A DNA stretch of 64,000 nucleotides, taken from NCBI RefSeq assembly GCF_000223215.1, contig NC_017243.1:1922001-1986000 (forward strand), written 5' to 3'. Every line of letters starts with the position of its first letter. Within the stretch, counting starts at the first letter, position 1. The stretch comes from Brachyspira intermedia PWS/A. Its GTDB lineage: Bacteria; Spirochaetota; Brachyspiria; Brachyspirales; Brachyspiraceae. Shown here piece after piece: positions 38,321-49,656 of the stretch. The position numbers and the translations under genes were made by a program. The notes beneath the pieces are model-generated. The model was not told the DNA's origin, did no database searches, and saw nothing but the letters and a program-made list of their open reading frames with translations.

Positions 38321-39394
38321 TTATTTTTTTACAAATAGAAGTGTAAACTTTGAAATAATTTTTAATAGAAAAGTTTTTATATTATTATGAGACATATTAA
38401 AATCTTTTATAGCATTATTATAATCTTTTAATTTATATTTACAAAATCCTCTATAGTAATATATTTGCTTATCAGGATTACTATGTTCTATATAATAATT
38501 AAAATCTTCTAAAGCCTCTCTATAATTTTTTAATTTTAATTTCACCTCTCCCCTTTTGCAACAAGCAGGATAATAATTAGGCTCTAATTCTAAACATCTA
38601 TTAAAATCATACAAAGCACATTCATATAATTCTAATTCTAATTCTGAAAGCCCTCTGTTATAATATGCCTTAGAATAATTTTTATCTAATGCTAAAGCCT
38701 TATTAAAATATTCTAATGCCTCACTATGCTGCTTTAAATCCTGTTTTATTATACCAATATTATTATATGAATGTATATTTTTAGAGTCTAATTCTAAAAC
38801 CTTATTAAAATATTCTAATGCTTCATCATATTTTTTTAAATTATATTTCGATAACCCTATATTATAGTATGCCTTAATATAATTATTATCTAATCGTATA
38901 ACTTTATTAAAATATTCAATAGCTTCTTCATACATACCTAAATCATTCTTTATCAATCCTATATTATTATATGTATGAACATTAGGAGAAATTTCTATAG
39001 CTTTAATATAATATTTGATGGCTTCTTCATACATTCCCAAATTATGATTGGCTAAACCTATATTATTGAAAGCCTGAATACATTTATTATCTAATGACAA
39101 AGCCTTTTTATAATAATCAATAGCTTCCTCATACATTCCTAAATTATGCTTAACCAATCCTATATTATTGTAAGCATTAACATATTCAGCATCAATACTT
39201 ATAACCTTTTCAAAATCGGAAATAGCTTCCTCATACATTCCTAAACTGCTTTTGGCTAATCCTCTATTATTATATATCTCAACACTATCTCCATAATAGA
39301 AAATTAATTTGTCAAAATATTCTAAAGATTTTTTATAATCTGCACTGCCAAAAGCTTTATTGGCTAATTCCAATAAATTATCTATACAATTCAT
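38321..39394 (-). CDS. Tetratricopeptide repeat protein
   Basis: 357 residues with about nine consecutive 34-residue TPR units; most show the consensus YNNIGL-K--L--Y-EAI-YY-KAI. No signal peptide is obvious and the short C-terminus is hydrophobic (KTFLLKIISKFTLLFVKK). TPR proteins mediate protein-protein contact; the partner is unknown. The DNA has diverged enough that the repeats are not DNA-level tandem repeats. Confidence 0.93.
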   Translation of the reverse strand: MNCIDNLLELANKAFGSADYKKSLEYFDKLIFYYGDSVEIYNNRGLAKSSLGMYEEAISDFEKVISIDAEYVNAYNNIGLVKHNLGMYEEAIDYYKKALSLDNKCIQAFNNIGLANHNLGMYEEAIKYYIKAIEISPNVHTYNNIGLIKNDLGMYEEAIEYFNKVIRLDNNYIKAYYNIGLSKYNLKKYDEALEYFNKVLELDSKNIHSYNNIGIIKQDLKQHSEALEYFNKALALDKNYSKAYYNRGLSELELELYECALYDFNRCLELEPNYYPACCKRGEVKLKLKNYREALEDFNYYIEHSNPDKQIYYYRGFCKYKLKDYNNAIKDFNMSHNNIKTFLLKIISKFTLLFVKK

Positions 39395-39541
39395 AATAAC
39401 CCCAAATATTAAAGCTATAAAATAATTTACAGCTTAGTACAAGCTATAAAAAACAATAAATATCCTAACCCTAAAGAATATATTTTTAATACTAATGTAC
39501 CCGTAAAAATTGTATAATAGTTTTTATATTTTTCAACTATT

Positions 39542-40048
39542 TTACAGCAAAGTTCTAGTATATTTTATTATATTTATATTAATGTCATTATGAAAAAAAG
39601 TTTTTAATTTGCTGGATTGAAATAATTTTGTATCTATTTGAGGAAAAAATCTGTCACAATTATAATCTTTATCTATATGAGTGAGATATATTATATCAGC
39701 ATAATCTAAAGCCTTTTTATATATTGATTCTCCGCCTATAATGAATATTTGATTATTCTTTTCTAATAACAATTTAGAAATAGTATTCTCAAAAGATGAT
39801 TCATAAAAAAGATTATCATACTTTTCTAGAAGATCATTATTTATACTAGAAGATATAACAATGTTTTTTCTATTTGGAAGAGGCTTTGAACCTAAAGACT
39901 CAAAAGTAACTCTGCCCATAACAACCGCATATCCTGTAGTTGTGCTTCTAAAGAACTGCATATCTTCTTTTATATGTCCCCAAGGCATGACACCATTTAA
40001 TCCTATGCCATTTTTAGAATCAACAGCAGCAATTAATGAAACTATCAA
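39542..40048 (-). CDS. folA: Dihydrofolate reductase
   Basis: 168 residues, normal for DHFR. It regenerates tetrahydrofolate. The N-terminal SLIAAVDSKNGIGLNGVMPW, then EDMQFFRSTTTGYAVVMGR with the adenosine-binding TxxGR-type loop, LPNRKNIVISSS and FIIGGESIYKKAL are diagnostic. The ATG overlaps the stop of thyA by 4 bp, the classic thyA-folA coupling in which DHFR recycles the dihydrofolate made by thymidylate synthase. Confidence 0.95.
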   Translation of the reverse strand: MIVSLIAAVDSKNGIGLNGVMPWGHIKEDMQFFRSTTTGYAVVMGRVTFESLGSKPLPNRKNIVISSSINNDLLEKYDNLFYESSFENTISKLLLEKNNQIFIIGGESIYKKALDYADIIYLTHIDKDYNCDRFFPQIDTKLFQSSKLKTFFHNDININIIKYTRTLL

Positions 40049-40845
40049 ACAGCCACCTCCGCTTTTATAGTTGGATAATATTTATATCCTTCTAATCTAA
40101 AATCTTCATAAACATGGCTGAATATATTAGGACGATTTTCTATAAATAATTCTGTTGTTTGATTGAAAGGCTCTCTTGAAAGCTGAAGTTTAACCTGTTC
40201 TATATGATTATTATAAATATGTGCATCTCCGAATGTCATTATTAATTCTGAAGCATGAAGTCCGCTATGCATAGCTAGGAGTCTTGTAAGTATAGCATAT
40301 GAACTTATATTAAAAGGAACTCCCAAAAATAAATCTGCAGATCTTTGATATAAATGCGTAATTATTCCTCCTTTGCTATTAACAGAAAACTGACACATCA
40401 TATGACATGGAGGAAGATGCATCTGATCAATCTCCCCTACATTCCAAGCATTCAAAATGATTCTTCTGCTTGTCGGATTGTTTCTTAAAGTATTAACAAT
40501 ATTTGATATTTGATCTATTTTATTACCTTCTTTAGTCTCCCAAGCTCTCCATTGCTTTCCATATACAGGTCCAAGCTCTCCCATATCATCAGCCCATTCG
40601 TCCCATATATGAACATTATTTTCTAATAAAAATTTTATATTTGTAGAACCTTGTAAAAACCAAAGTAATTCTATAATAACGCCTTTCATAAAAACTCTTT
40701 TAGTAGTTATGATTGGTATTTTATTTCCTTCAAATTTAAATCTTAATTGAGGACCAAATATTCTTCTTGTACCTACTCCAGTTCTGTCTTTAGTTTCTTC
40801 GCCTTCTTCTAATACTTCTCTTAATAATTCTAAATAGTTCTGCAT
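40045..40845 (-). CDS. thyA: Thymidylate synthase
   Basis: 266 residues, normal for ThyA. It methylates dUMP to dTMP. The catalytic cysteine lies in LPPCHMMCQFSV; also seen are EGEETKDRTGVGTRRIFG, the QWRAWET stretch, RSADLFLGVPFNISSYA and FGDAHIYNNHIEQV. It is followed by folA with a 4-bp overlap. Confidence 0.97.
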   Translation of the reverse strand: MQNYLELLREVLEEGEETKDRTGVGTRRIFGPQLRFKFEGNKIPIITTKRVFMKGVIIELLWFLQGSTNIKFLLENNVHIWDEWADDMGELGPVYGKQWRAWETKEGNKIDQISNIVNTLRNNPTSRRIILNAWNVGEIDQMHLPPCHMMCQFSVNSKGGIITHLYQRSADLFLGVPFNISSYAILTRLLAMHSGLHASELIMTFGDAHIYNNHIEQVKLQLSREPFNQTTELFIENRPNIFSHVYEDFRLEGYKYYPTIKAEVAV

Positions 40846-41160
40846 AAATAATCCTAATATTTTTTATTATATCATTCTATAGTATGTTGTTACAGAATCA
40901 CTATTATATATGTTTAAAATATTTTATCAATAATCTATTTTACATTAATTTTTTTACATAATAAAATGTCATTAATTATTTGAAAAATGACTCTTTTATG
41001 CATTAATTAAGATTAGGTATAAAAACATATATTCTATCATATGAACTATATTTATATTTTTAAATAGTATCTATCTAATATATTTTATTTTTACGCACTT
41101 ATTTTTATTTTATGATAATTATTACGATATTATATAGCATATAAAACAAAAGGACAGCTA
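40846..41160. other. Intergenic region without recognised features
   Basis: About 315 bp, very AT-rich, between the divergently transcribed thyA and small lipoprotein genes. It should hold promoters for both, but no convincing -35/-10 pair stood out. AAAGGAC at about 41150-41156 is the ribosome site of the lipoprotein gene. Confidence 0.5.
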
Positions 41161-41514
41161 ATGTATAAAATATTAATATTATTATTATCATTTTCAATAA
41201 TCATAGGTTCATGCCAAAGAAAAGAAATTATCAGTATAGAAAGAGGCGTTGTAGATCATAGATTCGTAGGAAGCTGGAAATTAATAAACGGAAATGAAAA
41301 ATATACTTTTTTTAATAATAATAAAATAGAATATACAAGCAGTAATGGTCAGGAAAAACAAATATATACTTATGAATGGAAAAAAGAAGGAGATAACTAT
41401 TATTACAGATTATGGAATAATGAACTTGATAGTTGGTCTGATTTTCCTATAAAATATATTAATACAAATACAATAAAAATATACTCAGACTTCTTTAAAA
41501 AATCTTATATTTAA
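41161..41514 (+). CDS. Small lipoprotein, lipocalin-like
   Basis: 117 residues. MYKILILLLSFSIIIGSC is a lipoprotein signal with lipobox IGSC. The mature part (FVGSWKLINGNEKYTFF, then IYTYEWKKEGDNYYYRLW) is a small beta-rich sequence resembling lipocalin-like or META-type stand-alone domains of unknown role. AAAGGAC lies before the ATG. Confidence 0.65.
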   Translation: MYKILILLLSFSIIIGSCQRKEIISIERGVVDHRFVGSWKLINGNEKYTFFNNNKIEYTSSNGQEKQIYTYEWKKEGDNYYYRLWNNELDSWSDFPIKYINTNTIKIYSDFFKKSYI

Positions 41515-41550
41515 GATATAATATAGAAAACTATCAATGGATATATAAAA

Positions 41551-41814
41551 GTGGATTTATTAGTTATTATATTTTTCATAGCTATTATAATTATATTTAT
41601 TTTAATGTTTGGGATATTATTTTTCGTATCTGGTATAGGGAAAATAGTAGACTTTATATCAATGATAATATTTAGAAATCATGAAGACTGTCCATTTTGT
41701 AAATGTAAAAACTCTATGAGAATTATAAAAACTTCAACAGGCTATAAAAAAGTTTGTAATAAATGCAAATTTTCTGTAGAAATTGATAATAATAAAAATG
41801 ATGGGAATAAATGA
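41551..41814 (+). CDS. Membrane protein with a cytoplasmic Cys4 zinc-ribbon
   Basis: 87 residues starting at a GTG; no ATG is available in frame near the hydrophobic start. Two close hydrophobic stretches span residues 2-45, followed by CPFCKCKNSMRI and VCNKCKF, two CxxC knuckles forming a probable zinc ribbon. No family was recognised. It lies 36 bp downstream of the lipoprotein gene on the same strand. Confidence 0.55.
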   Translation: MDLLVIIFFIAIIIIFILMFGILFFVSGIGKIVDFISMIIFRNHEDCPFCKCKNSMRIIKTSTGYKKVCNKCKFSVEIDNNKNDGNK

Positions 41815-41831
41815 TAATATATATAAAAGAT

Positions 41832-41912
41832 TACGAGGGGAGGGAATCGAACCCTCATGCCTAGGGCGCTAGATCCTAAGTCTAGTGCGTCTGCCAGTTC
41901 CGCCACCCTCGC
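41832..41912 (-). tRNA. tRNA-Leu (anticodon UAG)
   Basis: The minus strand folds to a class II tRNA of 81 nt: acceptor GCGAGGG with CCCTCGT, D arm GGCGGAACTGGCAGACGC, anticodon loop CTTAGGA (anticodon TAG), a variable arm GCGCCCTAGGCATGA and T arm GGGTTCGATTCCC. Position 72 is U facing G1, and CCA is not encoded. Confidence 0.93.
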
Positions 41913-41925
41913 TTAATGTTTATAT

Positions 41926-41954
41926 ATTATACATTATTTAATTTTTTTTTGCAA
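41926..41954 (-). promoter_or_regulatory. Promoter of tRNA-Leu
   Basis: On the minus strand TTGCAA (41949-41954) and a perfect TATAAT (41926-41931) are 17 bp apart, placing the start a few bases before the tRNA. The -35 lies within the leader of the opposite YihY gene. Confidence 0.7.
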
Positions 41955-41964
41955 GAAGTGTTAT

Positions 41965-43689
41965 ATGGCTAAAATTCAAAAAATTAAAAATTTTTTCAAA
42001 AAATTGAAGATTTTTTTCAATGAAGAGATATATTATACGGATCCTAAACTATTTAACCCTATACAAAAGTTTTTTCTTAATTCTTATAGAATAGTAGTAT
42101 TCGCTGTAACAGACTTCTTTAAAGATGACTGTACAATAAGAGCAGCAGCATTAACTTACCTTGTAACATTATCATTCATACCAACATTGATAGTAGGACT
42201 CTTTATATTAAGAATATTCAATATATATCAGAATATATTTGTTTTTATATTTGATTGGATGGAAAAAAATGCCCCATTCTATGAGCCTATGGTAAGACAA
42301 ATACTTAATATAGCTGATAATACAGATCTAACTAGTTTTGGTATCATAGGTATTATATCTACAATAGTGAGTGTTGCTTTAATACTTCATAGCATACAAA
42401 AATCATTAATAAAAATATGGCGTGTTAAAATTAAAACTTCTGTGCCTAGAGTAGTCGCTAATTATATAGCATTATTATTTTTAATACCTATACTTATTGG
42501 TATATCATTTACTTTAATCACATATACTTCAATAAGTCTGCATAATCTTCCTGCATTAATAAAAATATTATTATCTTGGGTTACTCCTATAATATCAACA
42601 TCCATACTAGTATTATTTTTATATGTATTAGTGCCTCAAACCAAAGTTAATTGGTCTAATGCTACTATATCATCTGTATTAGTTGCTATGGCTATAATAA
42701 CTCTATTCAGTGTATATTTTAAACTTAATATAGATGTAAAAAATTACAAGCAAATATTTGACAGTGATAAATATAAAATAGAATATTTAGTAAAAGAAAT
42801 AAATACAGGAAATGAAGAAGAAAATATAAATAATAATGAAACTATCGAAAATGAGAATAATGATTTAACAACAAATAATACTCAAAATATGCTGCAAAAA
42901 AATACAAAAATTGATGTAGAAAACATAAAAAGTATTAAAATAGAAAGAATAAGTTATGTTATTATAGAGAATGTAGGAACTGGTATATCTGCTACCACTT
43001 ATGAAAAAGAACCAATAGATACTAATATGCTTGAATTCCAAACTTTTTCACCTAATGTATCAGAACAATTATTAAAATACAATTTCCAAATAGATGATAT
43101 AGTTACTATAAGCAGCGAAAACAATATGCTTACAAGTATAATGCCTGCTGAATTATCTTCTGCAAGCTCTTTTGCTCAAATACCTGTTTTACTATTATTA
43201 TTATATATCGTTTGGAATATAATATTATTTGGGGCAGAACTCACCTACTCTATACAATATTTCAGATCTTATGGTGTTGATAAAAACAGCATTAAATTAT
43301 CATTTGCTGAAAAAGAACTTATAGCATTAGAATTTATGCATACAATTGCATATAGATTTATCAAAAAGAAAAAAGCTATAACCATGTATGAATTAGCTAA
43401 AGAATTAAGAACAGCACCTACAATTATTACGGAAATATCAGAACCATTGGAAAAATCAATGTATGTTATAAAAATATCAAATGGCCCTAATATATCATAC
43501 TCTTTAGGATGCCAGCCTGAATCAATTAGAATAGGAGATATTTTATATTGCGTAAGAATGGAAGGCGGATTTAGAAATAAAAGTATAAAAACTGATGATA
43601 AATATAAAAATATAATATATCAAAATAGAGAAATATCAAAAAAAGATTATAATACTAATCTGCTTGATTTAGTAAAATATAAAAAATAA
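41965..43689 (+). CDS. YihY/RNase BN-like membrane protein with large insertion
   Basis: 574 residues. The membrane core carries family marks: RAAALTYLVTLSFIPTL in the first helix and SSFAQIPVLLLLLYIVWN to FGAELTYSIQYF in the last, with about six helices in all. Between the fifth and sixth helices, residues ~255-400, sits an Asn/Glu-rich insertion of about 145 residues that ordinary members lack. After the membrane part, residues ~440-574 resemble a winged-helix domain (TMYELAKELRTAPTIITEIS). Despite the old name, these are not thought to be the RNase. The tRNA-Leu gene lies antisense just upstream. Confidence 0.85.
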   Translation: MAKIQKIKNFFKKLKIFFNEEIYYTDPKLFNPIQKFFLNSYRIVVFAVTDFFKDDCTIRAAALTYLVTLSFIPTLIVGLFILRIFNIYQNIFVFIFDWMEKNAPFYEPMVRQILNIADNTDLTSFGIIGIISTIVSVALILHSIQKSLIKIWRVKIKTSVPRVVANYIALLFLIPILIGISFTLITYTSISLHNLPALIKILLSWVTPIISTSILVLFLYVLVPQTKVNWSNATISSVLVAMAIITLFSVYFKLNIDVKNYKQIFDSDKYKIEYLVKEINTGNEEENINNNETIENENNDLTTNNTQNMLQKNTKIDVENIKSIKIERISYVIIENVGTGISATTYEKEPIDTNMLEFQTFSPNVSEQLLKYNFQIDDIVTISSENNMLTSIMPAELSSASSFAQIPVLLLLLYIVWNIILFGAELTYSIQYFRSYGVDKNSIKLSFAEKELIALEFMHTIAYRFIKKKKAITMYELAKELRTAPTIITEISEPLEKSMYVIKISNGPNISYSLGCQPESIRIGDILYCVRMEGGFRNKSIKTDDKYKNIIYQNREISKKDYNTNLLDLVKYKK

Positions 43690-43698
43690 TAAATATTA

Positions 43699-43728
43699 TT
43701 GACTTGAATAAGTTATATTTACTATAAT
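43699..43728 (+). promoter_or_regulatory. Promoter of the chemotaxis receptor gene
   Basis: TTGACT at 43699-43704 and a perfect TATAAT at 43723-43728, 18 bp apart; start about 25 nt before the ATG. No flagellar sigma28-type sequence was recognised instead. Confidence 0.65.
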
Positions 43729-43758
43729 AGAGTTATATAATATGTTGGGGGTAACATT

Positions 43759-45588
43759 ATGAAAACTTTCATAAAACATATTAATAACTTGATGTTTAAA
43801 TTTTTATTTCCATTTTCAGCTTTCTTATTTACAGTGTATATAGTTATATTATTAATATATGAACCTATATACAAAGAAAATTTTATGAAAGACAATATCA
43901 ATTTTATGCATAATGTTGAGTCTGATATATCAAATTGGTTATTGTATTTTAATTCAAAGATAGAAGTTATAAAATCATACAATACAGCTCCAATATCAAA
44001 AGAAGATATGTTAATAGCATTTGGTGAAATATTAAAAGATCCGGGAATGGTGGATTTATATTTTGCCAATGATATACCTTTCAAAGACGGAGGTTCATTC
44101 ATAAACCTTTTAGAAGCAAGTTTGCCTCCTGATTATGATCAAACTACAAGAGAATGGTTTCAGGGAGCATTAAAAACTACAAATTTCTATGTAAGTGCTC
44201 CATATATAGCAGCAACTACCGGAGAAGTAGTTGTTACATTTGCAAAGGCTGTTTATACTAATAATGCTTTAAAAGGTGTTATAGGTATGGACATATCTTT
44301 AAAAAATTTAGAAACAATATCTGATAAATACGGCAATGAAAATAATGCTACTATTAATATTGTTACAGATAAAGGAATATACTTGAATCATAAGGATAAA
44401 AATTATTTGCTTAGCGAACAAAATACATTATCAAAAAATAATTTATTTTCAAAATATATCAATGATGTTACAGGAAAAGAAATTTTTTATAATTTGGACA
44501 ATAAGAATTGGATAATAAGCATGAAAATTCCTTCTGTATCATGGATATGTACAAGTTATGGAGATAATACAAAACTAAATAAATCATTAGCATTTTTTAA
44601 AATTTTATTATTAATAATTATATTGCTGCTAATACTTTTAGAAACTATATTGGTTATGGTAATAGCAAGGCCTATATCAAACAGTTTAAATTTAGTTGCA
44701 TTGAATATGAGTAAGATGGCGGAAGGTAATTTCCATATAAAATTTGATGATAAATACAATAAAAAGAAAGATGAAATGGGAAGAGTTGTTAATTCTATAA
44801 ATGATATGCAATCTCATATATCCGAAGTTATATCCAATTTTAAACAAGAAATCAATAATATAAACAGCGATGCTGCTACAATATCAAATGGAAGCATACA
44901 TCTATCTGACAGAACTTCATCACAAGCAGCATCTTTAGAAGAATTAGCAAGTTCTATAGAGGCATTGTCAAATTCTTTGAGAGACACTTCTATAAACTCA
45001 TCAAAGGCTAAAGAAGTAAGTACTAAAGCTGCCGAAGCTACAAAAAACGGCGTAGAAGCATCTAACAGAACATTAAAAGATATGCAGGATATTTCTGAAG
45101 CTAGTAAAAAAATATCTGATATAACAAAGATGATACAATCCATAGCATTTCAAACTAATATATTGGCTTTAAATGCAGCGGTAGAAGCGGCAAGAGCTGG
45201 AGAACAAGGAAGAGGATTCGCAGTTGTTGCTTCCGAAATAAGAACATTAGCACAAAATGTTAATGATGCTGCAAATGAAATAACTAATATCACATCAGAT
45301 ACTATAAATAAAATAAATGTAGGAAATGAGGCTGTAGAATTATCTGCTAAACTATTAGGCGATATAGAAGCTTTTGTATTTGAAGTATCTGAAGATTTAT
45401 CTAATATAACAAATGCTATAATAGAAGAAGATGACAATATCACTCAAATAAAAATGGCAGTTAACTCTTTAAATGATATTACTCAAGAGAATTCTTATAT
45501 GGCTCAGGAAAGTGCTAATCTCAGTAAAAATGTATCAGAAAAAACAGAGGCGATGGTAAAAGATTTAGAATATTTTTCATTAGAATAA
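43759..45588 (+). CDS. Methyl-accepting chemotaxis protein
   Basis: 609 residues. Membrane helix 1 spans ~14-36, a periplasmic dCache-like sensor ~37-275 (with [20 protein letters not shown], the ligand-pocket pattern), helix 2 ~280-305, HAMP ~306-360, and the signalling domain to the end. The hairpin tip is intact: [37 protein letters not shown]. Methylation helices flank it. No CheR-docking pentapeptide is seen at the C-terminus. The ligand is unknown. Confidence 0.95.
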   Translation: MKTFIKHINNLMFKFLFPFSAFLFTVYIVILLIYEPIYKENFMKDNINFMHNVESDISNWLLYFNSKIEVIKSYNTAPISKEDMLIAFGEILKDPGMVDLYFANDIPFKDGGSFINLLEASLPPDYDQTTREWFQGALKTTNFYVSAPYIAATTGEVVVTFAKAVYTNNALKGVIGMDISLKNLETISDKYGNENNATINIVTDKGIYLNHKDKNYLLSEQNTLSKNNLFSKYINDVTGKEIFYNLDNKNWIISMKIPSVSWICTSYGDNTKLNKSLAFFKILLLIIILLLILLETILVMVIARPISNSLNLVALNMSKMAEGNFHIKFDDKYNKKKDEMGRVVNSINDMQSHISEVISNFKQEINNINSDAATISNGSIHLSDRTSSQAASLEELASSIEALSNSLRDTSINSSKAKEVSTKAAEATKNGVEASNRTLKDMQDISEASKKISDITKMIQSIAFQTNILALNAAVEAARAGEQGRGFAVVASEIRTLAQNVNDAANEITNITSDTINKINVGNEAVELSAKLLGDIEAFVFEVSEDLSNITNAIIEEDDNITQIKMAVNSLNDITQENSYMAQESANLSKNVSEKTEAMVKDLEYFSLE

Positions 45589-45597
45589 AATATACTT

Positions 45598-45800
45598 GTT
45601 TAAAAACTAAATTAAAAAATATTTATACTGCTTATTTTTTAATGTTTTAAATTTTATAATTGCTATACCTGCCTACACATAGTATAAGCAGGATAGTCAG
45701 ATTTATACATTAAAATCAATTATTATAAAATATATGAAACATTAATATATATAAAATTATATTGAAAATTAATCAAATAATTTTGAAATAACTCTATTAT
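45598..45800. repeat. Diverged direct repeat flanking the LRR lipoprotein gene, left copy
   Basis: Starts GTTTAAAAACTAAATTAAAA and continues AT-rich with an AAAATTATATTGAAAATTA stretch. It matches 46830-47016 best over its first 65 bp and again over its last 60 bp. Apart from this repeat, the region 45589-45830 holds nothing recognisable. Confidence 0.7.
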
Positions 45801-45830
45801 ACAAAATAGTGCCGTCAATATATTAAAATA

Positions 45831-46736
45831 TCATTGTTTTGGTTTTTCTCTTCCTACATAAGTAAAATTAGCGTTACCAAAAGTTTTCCAAGCATCATCA
45901 TCCGGATTTATAGCATTAGGTACTATTAAATTTTTAACTGGGCAATTATCAAAAATATTTTTATCTAGAAATTTTATATTATTTGGAGAATCACCATAAT
46001 AAATTATAGTTGTTAAATTAGGACAGTCATAAAATGCAAACCTATCTATTTCTTTTACAGAAGCAGGTATAGCAAATTCTGTTAGTGCCGGTAATTGACA
46101 ACATATCCTTCTTCCTATATATTCCAATGAAGAACAACGAGATGTATCAATTTCATTTAGGTTATCGGAAGGCCAAAATGGCTCGCCATCAAGACGTTTA
46201 ATCCCCTTACCTAAAGTAATTTTTTCTAACCTATGACAACCACCAAAAGCAGCAAAATCTATTTTTGTTACAGAATCTGGTATTACTATTTCTTTTATAC
46301 TATAATTAATCTCGAATGCACGGTTTCCTATAGTTGTTATTCTGTTTTCCGGGAATATAAAATTATAGAATACTGAAATGTAATTACCTATCTCGGGCGA
46401 AAACATCCTTTCTGTTAAAGTTCCATTTATATAATTGATATATCTAATATCAATATCTATAGTTATATCCTTAATATCCATTTCAATTAAAGCATTTTTT
46501 AATGCTTCTGCCACAGAATTAGTCCTATCATATTTTATAGAAGGAGTTCCAGTCAATACTACTTTATATGAACCTTCTTTCTCAAAATAAAATTTTAAGT
46601 TTTCTTTTATTTCCTGCTTTAATTCTTCATATGGTAAACTTACATCTATACTATATAATTCTGGAGCTGCAACATGCTCAGCACATGACAGCAATATAAA
46701 TAATGATATTAATATTAATAAACTTTTTTTAATCAT
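45831..46736 (-). CDS. BspA-type leucine-rich-repeat lipoprotein
   Basis: 301 residues. Signal MIKKSLLILISLFILLSC gives a lipoprotein with Cys18. After an N-terminal region of about 110 residues (LPYEELKQEIKENLKFYF) come LRR_5 (BspA-like) units: ITTIGNRAFEINYSIKEIVI, VTKIDFAAFGGCHRLEKITL, then VKEIDRFAFYDCPNLTTIIY. The tail TFGNANFTYVGREKPK is common in this family. It is probably surface-exposed and adhesin-like. Direct repeats on both sides suggest it was inserted or duplicated as a unit. Confidence 0.88.
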   Translation of the reverse strand: MIKKSLLILISLFILLSCAEHVAAPELYSIDVSLPYEELKQEIKENLKFYFEKEGSYKVVLTGTPSIKYDRTNSVAEALKNALIEMDIKDITIDIDIRYINYINGTLTERMFSPEIGNYISVFYNFIFPENRITTIGNRAFEINYSIKEIVIPDSVTKIDFAAFGGCHRLEKITLGKGIKRLDGEPFWPSDNLNEIDTSRCSSLEYIGRRICCQLPALTEFAIPASVKEIDRFAFYDCPNLTTIIYYGDSPNNIKFLDKNIFDNCPVKNLIVPNAINPDDDAWKTFGNANFTYVGREKPKQ

Positions 46737-46829
46737 AAATATTTACTCCATAAAATACAAAAGATATTTATAATATAACAGAGAGTAAAAAAAGTAAACT
46801 CATTTATAATATATTTTTTAATTATAATC

Positions 46830-47016
46830 GTTTAAAAACTAAATTAAAAAATATTTATACTGATTATTTTCCAGTGTTTAAAATTTGTAATTTGCCATGT
46901 GAAGCATATCTGTAGTAAGTGCGTTTATAACAATTAATGATACAACATATAAGCCGCTATTTTATAGTAAAAATTATATTGATAATTATTAAGTACTTTT
47001 GAAGCAAGTCTAGTAT
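46830..47016. repeat. Diverged direct repeat, right copy
   Basis: Same orientation as 45598-45800. It ends where the mosaic repeat begins. The remaining intergenic sequence 46737-46829 is AT-rich without recognised features. Confidence 0.7.
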
Positions 47017-47308
47017 ATACCTAAACAACTATATTTTGTCAAAAAATATTTTTTATATTGTTGTTATTTTCGGGGACTAGCCCCCGAACCCCCAGTTCTT
47101 TTGTTGGCACATACGAAGTACGCCTACGGCGAGAACCAAAAAGACTGCATTTTTAGTCTAAATTTAGGTTATATTCTACATTTAATACATATATTTTAGG
47201 TATAAAGTTCTAGCAATTGCGTTTTTTGCAACTTTTTTGTGCGTCAAAAAAGTTGATAATAATTATATAATGTGAAGTAGTCGGCAAAATGAAATCGTTT
47301 CAGTATAA
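47012..47308. repeat. Mosaic GC-richer repeat (single unit)
   Basis: Begins AGTATATACCTAAACAACTA and ends CAGTATAAT. It matches the left unit of 12465-13030 over most of its length and contains a CGGGGACTAGCCCCCG hairpin plus a module CGCCTACGGCGAGAA shared with 62822-63178. No coding sequence. Confidence 0.82.
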
Positions 47309-47319
47309 TTAATAAAAAT

Positions 47320-47350
47320 AAAGCCCCAGTAAAAATACTGAGGCTTTTTT
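47320..47350. terminator. Terminator of groL
   Basis: Stem AAAGCCCCAGTA against TACTGAGGCTTT with a 4-nt loop, flanked by A-rich and T-rich runs, so it can work in both directions. Confidence 0.85.
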
Positions 47351-47400
47351 ATATAAACTTAATTACTATAATTTATATTTTCTTTTATATAGGCTATTTA

Positions 47401-49098
<1,698 letters not shown>

Positions 49099-49117
49099 TC
49101 ATTTTAAAATTGTGAGA

Positions 49118-49146
49118 ATTATACATTAAATAATAAATATTTTCAA
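49118..49146 (-). promoter_or_regulatory. Promoter of groL
   Basis: On the minus strand TTGAAA (49141-49146) and TATAAT (49118-49123) are exactly 17 bp apart, giving an ~80-nt leader. No CIRCE (TTAGCACTC inverted repeat) is present. Confidence 0.75.
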
Positions 49147-49167
49147 GTATATATATTAACTAGATTA

Positions 49168-49199
49168 AAAAAAGCACTGATACGAAATATCAATGCTTT
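49168..49199 (-). terminator. Terminator of rpsU
   Basis: Stem AAAGCATTGATA against TATCAGTGCTTT (one mismatch) with a 5-nt loop, followed on the minus strand by seven T. Confidence 0.85.
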
Positions 49200-49218
49200 G
49201 AATAAAAAAACAGATAAA

Positions 49219-49437
49219 TTATAACAAACCAAGTCTGCGTTCTTTTTTGATTTTTCTTTTCATTCTCTTAAGAGCTTTTTCTCTTTGAAGTTTTTTCTCA
49301 AGAGAAGGTTTTTTATAGAATTGTTTTTCTTTAAGATCCTGTAAAATACCTTCATTTTCACAAGCTCTGCGGAATCTTTTAATAACGCTTTCTACTGGTT
49401 CGCCTTCATTAGCGAATACTCTTACCAATTCACTCAC
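49219..49437 (-). CDS. rpsU: Ribosomal protein bS21
   Basis: 72 residues from a GTG at 49435-49437, matching the family start SELVRVFANEGEPVESVIK. A longer reading frame upstream would pass through the tRNA-Met gene and is rejected. AAGG lies just before the GTG. Family core FRRACENEGILQDL and a basic tail are normal. It is downstream of the tRNA-fMet and tRNA-Met genes on the same strand, probably in one transcript. Confidence 0.95.
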   Translation of the reverse strand: MSELVRVFANEGEPVESVIKRFRRACENEGILQDLKEKQFYKKPSLEKKLQREKALKRMKRKIKKERRLGLL

Positions 49438-49457
49438 CTGCCTTTTTATAAAATTAT

Positions 49458-49531
49458 TAGCGGCGAAGGGACTTGAACCCCTGACACTGCGGATATGAGC
49501 CGCATGCTCTAACCACCTGAGCCACGCCGCC
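49458..49531 (-). tRNA. tRNA-Met, elongator type (anticodon CAU)
   Basis: 74 nt: acceptor GGCGGCG with CGCCGCT, D arm GCTCAGGTGGTTAGAGC, anticodon loop CTCATAT, T loop TTCAAGT. G1 faces U72 and CCA is not encoded. The CAU anticodon could also belong to the lysidine-modified tRNA-Ile2. Confidence 0.88.
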
Positions 49532-49563
49532 AAAACAATAAGCCTAAGTCTATTTTTGGCTAT

Positions 49564-49636
<73 letters not shown>

Positions 49637-49656
49637 ATGTCTATTAAATCATAAGC

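Noticed and set aside
38321-39394. CRISPR or DNA tandem repeat
   Set aside because: The periodicity is that of TPR protein units; the DNA repeats are diverged and translate in one frame. No CRISPR array was seen anywhere in the window.
43745-43751. G5 run before the chemotaxis gene as a phase-variable tract
   Set aside because: It lies in the leader between promoter and ATG and does not affect the reading frame; the gene is intact.
49438-49533. N-terminal extension of bS21 to 104 residues
   Set aside because: It would translate the antisense-free tRNA-Met gene itself; the family start SELVRVF follows a GTG with its own ribosome site.
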